Positions 1 through 15,537 of a DNA stretch of 64,000 bases are shown one piece after another (position 1 is the stretch's first letter; each line of letters opens with the position of its first letter). Source of the stretch: Streblospio benedicti (Eukaryota; Annelida; Polychaeta; Spionida; Spionidae); NCBI GenBank assembly GCA_019095985.1, contig CM032666.1:39648435-39712434 (forward strand), in the 5' to 3' direction. The notes below the pieces were generated by a model, which was not told the DNA's origin, did not search any database, and worked only from the letters and a program-made list of their open reading frames with translations. A program made the translations under genes and the position numbers.

Positions 1-2063
1 TTAAAACTCGATTTCCAACCTAGTACATTGTGACAAAACAAAAATGCACATTGCCGTCATTCTTTTGGTGGTCTCCCTTTTAGCAACGACCGATATGCAG
101 AGATATCACGGGAGAAACGGGGCATTACGACATGCCGGGGTTTGCATTTCACGGCACCCCGGGGCATCATACAGACCCCAGGTTACGGCGTGGTGCATCA
201 CATGGATAATGTGACCATTGTGGTCCACTTACACACCCACACAAGAAAGAATGGCAATTATTACAATAATGTAATATTACAATAAGTAAAATAATACAAC
301 CTCGAGCTGTGCAAGCATGTTAAAAACTATCACATGTTTACTACCAATTGAGCTTTTGTGAGTATATCATGTTGATTATGTATTATGATCAGCATGTTTC
401 CCTTTTTCTTCAACCAGTTTAATAAATTATATTTGATGATAACAAAATACTTAAACATTTGACCAGTTAAAATTATTGTGTTGTTCATCACCGTTAATTG
501 GTGGCAGGTATGATAAGGTGAAGCTGACTAGACCCGCAACAATGTCATAATAATTTTTTTTTTGTTTGATAAAAATCATATCTGCTAGAATTGTTACATA
601 AAACCAATACAGTTTATAATCAAATAAAGTTACGTTCAAATTACTCCTATTGCTATATCAACACATTTTATTGTGTGCTTTTTGCATACCGGACTTCAAC
701 CTGGTTCCTTCAACCTTATATGTAAAATGAAGCATTATACTTTTGCCATACCCTGTAATTTGCGGTCTTCCGGAAACTGTGGTGATTGTGTGATAGCGCG
801 CCTCCTCCAGCGCGCGTCACAATTGCCTACACATTAAGAGGGGGAATTATATACCTATTTTGAGATGTGATAATGATTTTTATGAGAAATGAGAATGGGG
901 GTCAATTTTATTTGAGAATTGTGAGAAATTGAAAAAAAATGAAATTGTGAAATGATAATGGTTGGGAAATTAGTGAGAATGGCCCTGGATTTTTGCTGAG
1001 ATTTGAGAATTCAATGGGGGTATATATGTTATATTCTTCCCTCTATTAAACATAACATATCTATTAATAGTTCCCCACATTCCACAACTTTTATGTGCTT
1101 CACACATTTACATGATACGACACAATCATAACTTTAAAATACAATTACAGAAAAAATGTATAGACTATTATAGTATACAATCGGCTATAACTTGGTTTAA
1201 AATTGTGAATTGAATTGACCACAGCATGCTGAAAAATGTGAAAATAGCACTCAATTTTGCGATTATATTGGTCAATCACCATTCTATCATGACTAAAATG
1301 TTTTGAGCCGTGGGGACGTCAATTCCTACAGTTTTTTGTTGATCTCCACAGCAACAAAACATGTCTTGCTACGCCAGCGGCTGTATTGATATTGTGAGGA
1401 GATTAGACTAGCGCCGTGGTTTTTTGGGAGCGGTTTTCCATCGCAAACAAATATGCAATGCTTGGTTGTGATTTTTGCATGGAATGATAGAATGTTTTAC
1501 TTCCCACCACCCGCAATACCATTCTCACTGGGTGCAGTTCTTAATACATGATTTTATAAGTGTGATCAAGTGGTATCAACCATGCACAGGATCTAGCTAA
1601 GAGGAGTTTTCATTTTTATATGAGGTTAAGTTCTTATAATAGTTCTTTATTTTTTGTTAGAGACAATACTTTGCACGTGTTAACTGCATGCTGCATAATT
1701 TCATTGAAAGTTCTCTTGATGATAGTATATTAAAATGGAATTAACATTTGCCTGGTGACTACCGTAACTCTCGGGCCTGCCATGAATCGTACCTTTCACT
1801 GTTACTCTGCATTGGACAAAAAAAATGATTACCGTAATCAATCTTCTATTCTGTTGAATTCGAGGCATTTGCCACCATAACATATATAAGGTAACTTAAA
1901 AAGTTTTGACCCTCATTTAGGAAATGTATGAAATTCTTAAATATTGATCTAGGATTAGATATATATTTAGATATTAGTGTAAACTAAATTAGCCCCACCC
2001 CTCCCCCACCCCCCGGACTCTAATAATTCCACTTGCTGTCCCACAGGAAAACCACCTCTTGGA
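1..2063. other. Intergenic, no gene seen
   Basis: AT-rich sequence upstream of the EF1-alpha gene. Open frames are short and lack recognisable protein motifs or paired splice sites. A purine-biased stretch at about 860-1020 repeats GAGAAT-like words, and a small GC-rich patch with GCGCGC lies near 797-826. I see no gene or RNA here. Confidence 0.5.
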
Positions 2064-2210
2064 CAATGATGTCAAAAACATTTCATTATTCACTTAGGTA
2101 GAAGATTGATGGTGACATCGATGTCTTTTTTCTTCAATAACAATGATGTCAAAAACATTTCATTATTCACTTAGGTAGAAGATTGTGGTGACATCGATGT
2201 TTTTTTCTTC
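2064..2210. repeat. Tandem duplication, about 77-bp unit, two copies
   Basis: The segment starting CAATGATGTCAAAAACATTT at 2064 is repeated from 2141 with very few differences. Both copies run through the same words to a T-rich end. The near-identity suggests a recent duplication. No coding content. Confidence 0.9.
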
Positions 2211-2612
2211 TATAAACTTAAATCTGAAATTTAGGTATTTTATGATTGGTTTAGAATTACGAAAGATTTAGGCCAAAAGAGGATTTTTGTGGTGCACGTT
2301 GGATGTATCCACAGTGTCCCTATTTTTAGAATTAACAAGATAATGTTCTGTAAAATGAAATTTGTGTGATTGTATATGGTATATAAGTATTTAGATGACC
2401 TGTTACACCTATTCTCGAGCACCTATTGATTACCATAGAAGTAGAATAAAATATATCACGATCAAACTTACTCTTCCCCCAGAAGGGCTGGACTACAAAT
2501 TCCAATTAGTATCTGTATGGGGTGTTCTTGAAAGTTGCGTATCTCATATCAGCAGCAGAAAATAGACATGTGGGTTTTGGCTGAACACTCTCCCCCTCCC
2601 CCCACCTAAACA

Positions 2613-3300
<688 letters not shown>

Positions 3301-3304
3301 GAAG

Positions 3305-3312
3305 TGACGTCA
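3305..3312 (+). promoter_or_regulatory. CRE-like site TGACGTCA
   Basis: A perfect 8-bp palindromic cAMP-response-type element lies 30 bp upstream of the TATA box of the EF1-alpha gene. CREB/ATF factors bind this motif in animals. Its position in a core promoter makes it a plausible functional site, but binding is inferred. Confidence 0.55.
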
Positions 3313-3341
3313 ATTACAGGTACCCCCCTCTCGCCGGCAAG

Positions 3342-3348
3342 TATAAAA
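3342..3348 (+). promoter_or_regulatory. TATA box of EF1-alpha gene
   Basis: TATAAAA lies about 27 bp upstream of a pyrimidine tract (CTTTCCTTTTAC from about 3368), which fits a 5' terminal oligopyrimidine (TOP) start typical of translation-machinery mRNAs. A splice donor (G|GTGAGT) follows at 3402. This places the transcription start at about 3368-3373. Confidence 0.75.
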
Positions 3349-3367
3349 AGCACGTGGTTTCCTACAG

Positions 3368-4067
3368 TCTTTCCTTTTACCTACTCGTGGCACAGTTCCT
3401 GGTGAGTGAAAATTTTATCTCTTGAAATCGAGAAAAATCTTTGGAAATCATTACGATCCGAGTTTATAATTGCATAATATCATAAGGACAACAACCACAG
3501 GATACATTATTCTAATATTATTTAGGGTACCATCTCTACTTTGTTGTAATTTTTTATTTCGACAAATGCTGTAAATTCTCAAAATTGGGTGCCGGCGTTT
3601 CCTTGTGTTTATTTTATTAAAATTAATTGGTGAAGTGTTCACAACGAGACTATAATAGAAAGGACTATCAAATCTACGGGATATAGTGATTTTGTTGGCA
3701 TAATGTTGAAGAGCCTACAAATGTTCAATGTGTTGAAAATTTAGAAATTTGAAAGCAGTGTGTAGTTTGACATGAATCTGATTCAAAATGGCTGGCATTG
3801 CCATTGTCTGAGCTACGTTGCAAACTTGGTGGTGTCTTATCCATTAGTAAAGCCAAGTTTCGTAAGCTGATAGTGGAATGACGTGGATCCTCGTATGATC
3901 ATCATCTGAGTCACATCACTTGATGGATAAGACGTGGGCACAGCTGTGTTCAAACACGTGGTTTAGAAGTTCCTAGAATGTGTAAGAATAATAACTTTTC
4001 ACATGCCTGTTTTGTGATTATAAGTGTTTGATTGTACTTTTCAGTTGAGAACAACAAATCAATCATC
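3368..4067 (+). other. EF1-alpha 5' UTR: non-coding exon 1, intron 1 and start of exon 2
   Basis: The inferred non-coding exon is short (about 3368-3401) and begins with a TOP-like pyrimidine run. It ends at G|GTGAGT. Intron 1 (3402-4044) ends with TTTTCAG at 4044, and 23 nt of leader precede the ATG at 4068. A short non-coding first exon with a large first intron is the usual layout of animal EF1A genes. The exact transcription start is inferred. Confidence 0.7.
3834..3933. repeat. 11-bp perfect inverted repeat enclosing 78 nt in EF1-alpha intron 1
   Basis: GTCTTATCCAT at 3834-3844 is the exact reverse complement of 3923-3933, giving a potential 100-nt hairpin or stem-closed RNA. The loop holds CTGA and TGAT words but no convincing ordered C and D boxes, so I do not call it a snoRNA. 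It could also be a small foldback transposon remnant. Confidence 0.5.
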
Positions 4068-7178
<3,111 letters not shown>

Positions 7179-7550
7179 ATGTTGCAGTCAGCACATAATG
7201 CTCATAAGTGCTCAGAAATTAACATGGACAAAGCAGCAGACTTTATGTATATTCAAAAAAGGAGCACTGGACTTGTTTTTCATAGGCACCCAGTAAAGTA
7301 TTTTAAAATCATGCTGCCATTGGTGGTTGCAATATATTATGTTAGTCAGCAGCTTATATTGTTGTTTTTAAGTCTTTGGCTGCTTCGATCGAAGAATCAC
7401 CGTAAAGAACACAGAAGGAAAAAGCTGTTTTTTTCCATAGTCAATTTGTGCAGTTATTTATGAGTCGTTCAATTAAAAATGTACATGTCAAAATAATGTA
7501 TGTAAAACTTGAAAAAAATCAGCACAATAAAACCATTGAAGCGAATTTTT
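7179..7550 (+). other. EF1-alpha 3' UTR with polyA signal
   Basis: About 370 nt of non-coding sequence follow the stop. AATAAA at 7526-7531 is the best polyadenylation signal, with cleavage expected about 15-25 nt later; ATTAAA near 7472 is a weaker alternative. Confidence 0.65.
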
Positions 7551-8659
7551 TCATTTGTTATATGTATGGGAAATTGGAGACTAGTTATTAATGTTTAGGG
7601 GCAAGGAGAGACATGTTGTCTGGCTATCAGGAAGTTATATTATCATGGGCACAACATATTTCACTTTCAACATTTAATTCCTTTGTAAAATTACCTTAAC
7701 CTCCGCATGTGGCAACACTACAGATATCCAGACTGGCTGACTAGTATGCTCCTTTACTAATCCAGTAAAACTGACCATTAGTTCCTATTGAATGCTAATA
7801 TTTGTGATTAAAATTTTCAATTTGGAGGGTGTATGCAGTTTCCACAGGCTATTAGTGTGACTTTAAGTTTGTCTGCACTTATCATGAAATTGTGCTCAAA
7901 CATTCTAGTTTTTACAGTAAAAGCTGTTTCTTGGCAGGTCTTGGCACACACATTTTTAAAGAGTAATCATTACTAGTGTAAATATGTTAAAGGTGGTGGG
8001 GTGGAAGATCATAATTGTCTTCATGCACCCACTGGATGTAATAAGTGGTAAATTTTTAGTCTGACCTGTCCTCTGCAGATTAACATCATCCTCAAATCCT
8101 CCTCATACTTTTGATTTAATTAATAATTTGAAAATTTGAGTAACTGCATAAACTGATTTATCTAATAAATTGTCCTTTCTGTAGGGGATAAAAAATTAAA
8201 GGGAATCTGTTTTGCCATGCAAGATGGTTTTAATGTCCGTGGAGAGTGAATAGAGAAACTACTACTACAATTTTTATTTTATTTATTTTTTAATCTATGA
8301 AAATGTGGTTTCAATATAATGAATTTCTATGGTAATAATATTTCAACACATGCAGTTCAGTAAGATAATTTGAAATGACAACCAGCATGAGTATTTTGAT
8401 AAAATATGATAATCCTGTACTATACCATATGGATAACTACTATACAGGTGTTTCTTTTTCAACAAAGATGAGATCAAATATCTACTGAGCACACTTAAAA
8501 CTGGATATTAATCACACAAAATCATACAAGCACCTTATAATACTTATCACTGAAAAGTCTATATTGAAGCTCTCTTGTCACATGATTTGGTGACTTGGTT
8601 TCTCAACAGTATAGCAGTCATAAATGCGACATTTAATTATTTAGTCCATTTATTATACG
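7551..8659. other. Intergenic, tail-to-tail between EF1-alpha and MPV17
   Basis: AT-rich sequence between the 3' ends of two convergent genes. It probably contains the MPV17 3' UTR on the minus strand. No other gene or clear repeat is visible. Confidence 0.5.
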
Positions 8660-11600
8660 TTATTCTACTGCTTCATGTGAAAATCCTTCAGTTCGCCATG
8701 CCAAGTATGTATTCCAGAACAGTGCAACAATGTTGACAACCATCACCCTATGAGAAAAGCAGTAAAATTGTTTACATTATTTTCGTTAAAACAAAACTCA
8801 AATCATGTAGATTACTTTGGCAGCATAAAAATATATTACTATCTACAATATCTACTATTCATGATAAATTTAATGTTACCTGTGTTGAAGAGGAACAAAA
8901 TAGAAATTGACTAGTTGAACAGCTGGCCACAGCTGCAATGGAAGTAGAACTAACTTAAGATTACACACAAAAATTATCATTCATATTGTCTATTTTAATA
9001 GTCTCATTGAGATATTTGAATAATTTAATTAATAAAAACTGTTTTAATTTTAGAGTGAACCCCCCACCCTACCCAGTACTACATTGTAGTATTTAGGAAG
9101 TAGGTACCATGAACACTATGGAGGATAACTTAAGTATTTACAATTTTTCTTATAAAAGAATCATAATAGAATCTCTGGAAAATTTAAAGAGAATTATCCA
9201 AGTAAGACCCAATTACATCTCTATTTATTTATCTACTATGAGGCAAATAAATACCTTATAATTGTTTTTCAAAATTGGAAGAAAATCCTGAAATTAAGAA
9301 ATAATATTTCTGCATTAACATATTTTTATTTGCTTTTATAGCACAACTAAAATTTATTCTCTCGTTTTTTTTATAATGAACATAATTTAGGAGAAAAATG
9401 TGACAATTAGTCATGACATCACCATTGTTAATAACATAATGGCACATGAAGTCACCACCATCATGATAGCAGCACAACTGATTCCTTCACGTTTCCACCA
9501 ATAAATGTTGCTTTTTACTGACAAAATGTAAATCACTTGTCCTAATGAGATATTTTGACGTAGACAAGGTGTCTTAATCGATAATTTTTCTGTAAGTGGG
9601 GTCCAGAAAACCCAGGTGGGGCAGGCTTTTGTAGAAAAAAACTAGGGTTTTGCATCGTAATGGCAACTACAGTAACCTCACAGAGGTCAATTTTAATGTG
9701 AGCACTCACTCAGTTCATGACTTAGTGTTTTGTAGTAAATAAAAATGTTTTATTTTCATGCATTTTGATGATTTTGACACATACCGCTTTCACTTGGTTC
9801 TTGGCAGCTTCCACAGAAGAAGTCCTCCATAGAGTCATGTTGAAGACAAATGTGGCACAAAATGTTGGCGCAAAACAGCTCTACAAAATGAGTACTCATT
9901 ACATGCAAGTCATTACAGTGGAGCACAAGACAATAAAAATCATTACAACAAATATTTTTAACAAATGTATTAATTTATCAAACATTCATCCTTTTTTTTC
10001 ATCAACATTCATCTTTTATCATATGTAGTAGTTTGAACATGTGTGTTTACATCCCCATGAACATGTTACCAAACCATTCTACTGGTACATGTTATTCATT
10101 ACTAGTATTCTCGATCTTTCAAATATGTCTTTATTGAGAATACATCTAGGATTTCAATATGTGTGGTACTATACGTCCTTGCCTGAATTGGTTGAATGTG
10201 TGACAGAAAACAGTGTCTGCATAAACACATGGTTTATTAATAATTTTGATGCCAAACAGTAAAAATAAGACCAATTGGAACTGAAAAATCAAAATAATAC
10301 CGTATTTCCACGTTTTGTTGCCTAGGCGTTTAATGTTTTCAAAACAAGTCTAGCATAGGTGTTTAATTGAGGGAGGCGTTATACAAAACAATCCGATGAA
10401 CTTAAAATTCTATCAACTTAAGTTACACAGTGATGCCTGTAATTATGCACTTGGGAGCGGGTGGAGGTGTTTGTTTGAAGTTGCTTGAGTGAGGTGCAGA
10501 GGCTTCCTCAGGTGTCTTACTTGACACTTGGCCAGGCCACTGTGACTCACTCAGGTAGCTTCAAATGGCCACTTGTTCCCAGGTGTATAATTACAGGTAT
10601 TAACATTATAAAAAATAAACATTATTTCTCTTTGGTAATTTTACAAATATTCATATCATGGTGTAAATAGTCATATCCATGATGTTTTTAGCTTTAAAAT
10701 GACATAATTGACTGTCAAAATCGGGTCGGGATTAACAAAGCTACAAGCAAAATACCACAGGTGGGTTAGAAACATATAATTAACTTGTATGGCGGCGGTA
10801 TCCTCTTTGATAAGCGCCGGCCTTGAAAAGGTGGTAATACAAGGGAGGCATTTATAAAAGGGGGGCGTGTTTATTGATTTAAAATTTTGTCTATCCCGGC
10901 GAGGATACAGAACGCGGAAATACGGTAACCCTCAAATAAACAGTCAGACCTCTTATGTACTGACAGGGACTCTTGCTATATTACAAACAATTCTAGCAGT
11001 CCCCAACTGAAATTACAAGTGGTGGAAGTGGGTATCGACAGAAAATCTATCTAGGTCTACCCTCAAGGTCTACTTCTAATAAATGCCTCCCTTTTCCATT
11101 GCAAGTGTAAGTAAAATAAAAATTACATTCTTCACATTTGATATTTATTACACTTTCAAAAATAAGATGCCCTATTGCTAACTAAAACACAAGGTTATGT
11201 GATGTTGCATAATCAAATGATTTTCGCCAGACCTACCTGGATTTCTAACTGTAGACGTGACATTTAACATGGGAAATATAGGCGGCCTCTCATGTGTACC
11301 ATGAGAGTTATGTCTGACGAAAATCATTCAGTTGACATTTTTTTGCCTTCATGTGTTTTGATGGGGTTATACTGGCTCTAATTGCGTCGTATCACTGAGC
11401 ATAACATTTAAAGAGACACGCACAGGTGAATTTCAAGGCATAGCATCAATTTATGTCATGTAAATGGTACTTGCTGAGTCAGTTGAATATATACATTTTC
11501 AGCTATTTGTATCATTCCATTTCTTCGTAATTAAACCTTTTATAACTCTGGGAAGATGTTTTGTACCCAAATATTGGCGATGTCAATATTATTATTCTAT

Positions 11601-13863
11601 TAGTTTTAATAAACATTGTGTACACACAAATTTTGGCTTGCGGCGCACAAGTGATAAAGGCTACAGTCATGTTGTTAGTACGGAACCTTCCAATGTCAAT
11701 CAACTCATTTTTCTCTCTGTTTTAATTTATTTATATTTTTCTATCAAACACGAGTTTATGATTGTAAAATTGGAAGTTATTAGGTGCAACATGTCAAGTA
11801 TATAGATAAATAAAAATTATTAAGTGAAATTGTCTGAGGTGGTGGTTGCTGTTCATGTCCCTTTAACAAAGTACCTGCCAGCTCAGGGGGGCGTTTATAG
11901 AGGCAGGCTCCTATTAGATGTAGGTCATTACATGTATTAGAAGTTTATGGTATGTTCATACAAGACTATGCAAGACAAAAAAGACATTGGTTTGGATCAC
12001 AACCAAAGTCTAAATGACAAATTCTTCCAATTAACCCAGCCCATTGGATTATTTACAGTGTAAAAGAGATTCCCGTCGTCTGACAATGTTATAGACCCTA
12101 AGCTTGGGAACTTACTTGATCCAAAGCCACCTTTTTCATTGTTGAAATAGCTCCAGATCCTTTCACAATTTTGTCCAGGACCATGTACCATCCACGCAAA
12201 GCTGGACCCTATAAAAATAACTTGATATTTGATAAAAGAAAAAAAAATGATAATCATTATTGCAAAATATATAACAAGTCAATATCATTACCGTAAATAT
12301 TTTTTTAATTGGTCAATTGGAGCCTTAATGAAATGTTACATATTTTGAGAATATGACTTTAGTTCCTTTGATAGCGTCATGAATTTGTGTGTTTCTTTCA
12401 TACATCTAATAATTTTTGGTAGAAATATCACACAAAGGTTTTTATATAATAACTCGGCATCAAGTATTAACATAGGTGACATAATATTTTATAGAAGAAT
12501 ACAAATTAATGCACAATATCAAACTACAAATTTGCATCATTGCGTTTTTTGTTATTCATGGGCCTAAAACATGCAAATATCGCAATTTTCGAAAATTTCT
12601 TTCAAAACAAAACAAATCCGATGGATGCAAATTAAAAGTAAAACTAGCTATTATATGAAAAAATTCCGTACAAAAATCTTCCTACTCTATTATGACCATG
12701 AGAATTATATACAGCCCAATTTTTCAGGGGTAGACAAACAAGCTCCTGAAATTTCCCTTGCCCATTTGGCAAGCTGACTTCAAATTTTACTTGCCCAAAT
12801 GAAATTGTTGACTGCTCAACTTCGCTATCAATGGTGATGCAAATTTATTTCACCTATTATTTAAGATATTTAGAATGAATTCAATGCCAATTTTCAACTA
12901 TTGAAGATTTTAATATCAATTATTTAAAAAAAAATCACAATTTGTGATTTACTTATATATATTTATAAGTGTATAATTAGTCTGAAGCAACCAATGTGAG
13001 TGCCTTTTCTGGAATGAGCTAAGGTTTATGCCTTGCTACCGCAACCAGTTTTATCAATACCTTCAGAAAGTTACCAGCCCTCAACTGTGTTCACCATTGA
13101 TGTGGCAAGGTTGGCCCCCCAATCAGTTTTGAATTTTTTCACAGTGGAAAAGCCTCTTTCTTCCACATCGTCCTATGACAGGGGTCACATATATCATAAC
13201 AGAGAGTAACCAATGATAGATGATAGCTTGTTGAGACAAGATGTTTCTATCACAGCTGTGGACACAAGATAAATTAAAATGATATCTAGTAGTTTTGATA
13301 TATTCTGGAATCTTATTTGTGGACGTTTAACACTTTTTTAAAAAAAAGAGATTAAATTATATCTCTGTTATACAGTCAAGTGTGTTACCGTGTCATGAAA
13401 AATTTACGTTCCATGTACGTTCGATGTCCAAATGATATATAATTAAAAAATTGCTTACACTTTGGGCAAGCTGAGTTCAAATTTTACTTGCCCAGATCCA
13501 ATTTTACTTGCCCCGAGCAACCAAGTCATACAGCTTGTCTACCCCTGATAATGTATAAACTAGAAAATACTACCAAACTAAAAATTTATATAATTGAAAT
13601 TTTGTTATTTTCATTAGCAAATTATTCAATAATTCATGGTTGTTAAACGTGCAAATTTAGTAAATAACTAAATACTAAAAGCTTACCATTATGAGCTATA
13701 AAAAACTGATGAATGCAAATCTAAAAGTAAAATTGGCATTTACTCACTGTGATACAAAACCCATACAAAAAAAATCTTCCTGTTCTTTTACGATCATGTG
13801 TAACAAGTGTCTTTCTTTCAATTCCAAACTGGGATATCATATCCCCACCTCCAGCCAATATAC
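8660..13863 (-). CDS. MPV17: MPV17-type mitochondrial inner-membrane protein, N-terminal exon not found
   Basis: Six minus-strand exons join in frame: 13748-13863, 12116-12208, 9785-9880, 9255-9287, 8880-8932 and 8660-8747, about 158 residues. All have consensus GT..AG borders. The protein reads in order GGGDMISQFGIERK, RTGRFFLYGF, GPALRGWYMVLDK, then KKVALDQ, FAPTF, LWPAVQLVNFYFVPLQHR and VALFWNTYLAWR. These are the diagnostic blocks of the Mpv17/PMP22 family, and closest to MPV17 itself. That is a small protein with about four membrane helices, linked to mitochondrial nucleotide supply and DNA maintenance. Human MPV17 is 176 aa, so about 20-25 N-terminal residues are missing; they should lie on the minus strand between 13864 and about 17880. 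The 9255-9287 exon is a 33-nt microexon coding DFLPILKNNYK. A TA-flanked element and a hAT relic sit in introns. Confidence 0.92.
10300..10925. mobile_element. Non-autonomous DNA transposon with CCGTATTTCC inverted repeats
   Basis: CCGTATTTCCACGTT at the left end is matched by AACGCGGAAATACGG at the right end, and each end is flanked by TA. This fits a terminal-inverted-repeat element with a TA target duplication, 626 bp long. No transposase frame is seen. It lies in an MPV17 intron. Confidence 0.75.
12725..13547 (-). mobile_element. Decayed hAT-type DNA transposon
   Basis: The ends are inverted repeats: CAGGGGTAGACAAACAAGCT at 12725 and AGCTTGTCTACCCCTG ending at 13547. CAGGGG ends are typical of hAT elements. 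On the minus strand at about 13073-13172 the sequence reads VEERGFSTVKKFKTDWGANL, resembling the C-terminal ERGFS dimerisation block of hAT transposases, then a stop. No 8-bp target duplication remains, so the copy is old or its ends have drifted. It is inside the MPV17 gene between the first two known exons. Confidence 0.7.
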
Positions 13864-13998
13864 CTAGCAATAAATGAATTTAATCATGGTTAAAAATATA
13901 AAATATGGATTTTATTGCCAAAGAAAGATTGCATAGCAATCTGGAAAAACTTTACTTTAATAAAAACAACAACAACATTCTGATATGTTTTATCACTA

Positions 13999-14650
13999 AA
14001 TATTCAATAACAACAACAAACAAGAGGACCATAAGGGTCCTCTATCGGTCACATGCATGTGTAAATTTGGCTTTAAAATTAAGTGAGAGGTGCCCTGGTG
14101 AATAATGAAACAGGTTCAATTTATAAAAAATGTTTTAGATGCACCCCTGTTTCACAGCTAAATCTAGAAAATAGGTGCAAGTTTGTGAAGCAGTTTTATT
14201 TAATTAGATTCATCATTTATTGCAATTTTTTTGGGGTGTGTGGGGGTGGGGGGTATGGACCCCTGGGACACTCAGGGAATGACTCAAATATGATATCATA
14301 ATGTGGCAGCCAAGTAATTAAGTTGTGTTAAATGATATATGAAGAAGCATTTATTCCATTTTTTTAGGGAGTGGGTCAATTTGCCACCCAGGGGTACGAT
14401 GATTCAAATATAGTTCTGGGGTCACATGCTGTTTCACAGCTAAATCTAGAAAATATGTGCAAGTTTGGTTAAACACCCCAATGCAGTTTGCATTATGACT
14501 AACAAATTGCATGGACCTCTGGGCATGGGTTATAATGCAGTTTGCATTATGAAACAATGCAGTTTGCATTATGACTAACAATTGTTGACCACGGACGAAA
14601 GGTGATCACAAAAGCTCATATGCTGTTTTACAGCAGGTGAGCTAAAAATA
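13999..14650. repeat. Dispersed repeat of lophotrochozoan type
   Basis: It opens with AACAAGAGGACCATAAGGGT and closes with GACCACGGACGAAAGGTGAT, then CAGGTGAGCTAAAAAT. The ends contain complementary GTCAC/GGTGA and GCTCA/TGAGC words. I recall this pair of ends as a very common repeat in bivalve and other lophotrochozoan genomes. Inside it, at about 14478-14580, a unit with AATGCAGTTTGCATTATGA occurs three times. No coding capacity. Confidence 0.6.
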
Positions 14651-14985
14651 TGAGATCCTAAGACTGTCCTAAATCACAGGGAGGTTGTAAGTTTACAACC
14701 TATTTTCACATGGCAAATTGGATGCCTCACTTAAAAAATGTTTATTGGAATGGTAGATGCCCTCGCCAGCAAACACACGTGCAGGGCGGCAAAACGACAA
14801 GTCACTAAATCATTGGTTTGCCTGTGCGCTCTTCTAACCAATACACAAGTGTATAATATTTTTGTATGACAATAGTGTATTCCTTAATACTTCAAATATA
14901 TCAATAGAAAATACCGGTATGTGTCAATTTAATATCAGCGATTGTCTTAATGTGCTGATAGCAAGTTCATGGTGCAACATTTTTA

Positions 14986-15437
14986 GGTTGATATCAAGTG
15001 TAGTGTAACACGAATGTGAACTCCACGCCACGTGACACCATATTTACTCCCCCTTAAATCTACGTGTAAAAATGAATCAATATCTATGTTGATTTCACAT
15101 ACCTATACTCCCCCTCAAATCCACCTAACGCACATGGACTTGTTAATATTTACTGCGGCTCAGCGCCGATTGGCTGAACTACATTTGAATCAATGAGAGC
15201 GCAGCCCGCTCAAATGCAAATATCGTAAGTAGATAGCCTACCAAAGTGAAATATTTTTGTTGATAATCGATTTTTGTGGATATATTAAGCTAACCAACAC
15301 AAATTCACACAGCGGATACGACATAAACCGATTTTAAAAGGATCTACAGAAGCACAGTTATGTCTGTACCAGCTGCATGGTCTGTACTATGTTATGATGC
15401 AATATGCCACGCTGAAATGTGCCAAGTCAGTTTGAGA
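14986..15437. repeat. Left copy of a duplication flanking gap 1
   Basis: This 452-bp segment is repeated almost base for base at 15538-15986 on the other side of the N run, in the same orientation. It starts GGTTGATATCAAGTGTAGTG and stops at the gap at GTTTGAGA. The copies differ mainly by single-base gains and losses in short homopolymers, the pattern of sequencing error. Confidence 0.9.
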
Positions 15438-15537
15438 NNNNNNNNNNNNNNNNNNNNNNNNNNNNNNNNNNNNNNNNNNNNNNNNNNNNNNNNNNNNNNN
15501 NNNNNNNNNNNNNNNNNNNNNNNNNNNNNNNNNNNNN
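15438..15537. other. Assembly gap, 100 N
   Basis: Exactly 100 unknown bases, the usual placeholder for a gap of unknown size. The same sequence is found on both sides, so it is probably an overlap that was not merged. Confidence 0.97.

Noticed and set aside
3890-3935. C/D snoRNA reading of CTGA and TGATGG words in EF1-alpha intron 1
   Set aside because: The boxes are not in the right order relative to the 11-bp stem and no guide match is known to me.
11997-12257. Minus-strand frame reading FAWMVHGPGQNCERIW
   Set aside because: At first it looked like an unknown exon, but another frame of the same exon reads GPALRGWYMVLDK, an MPV17 block with matching splice phases.
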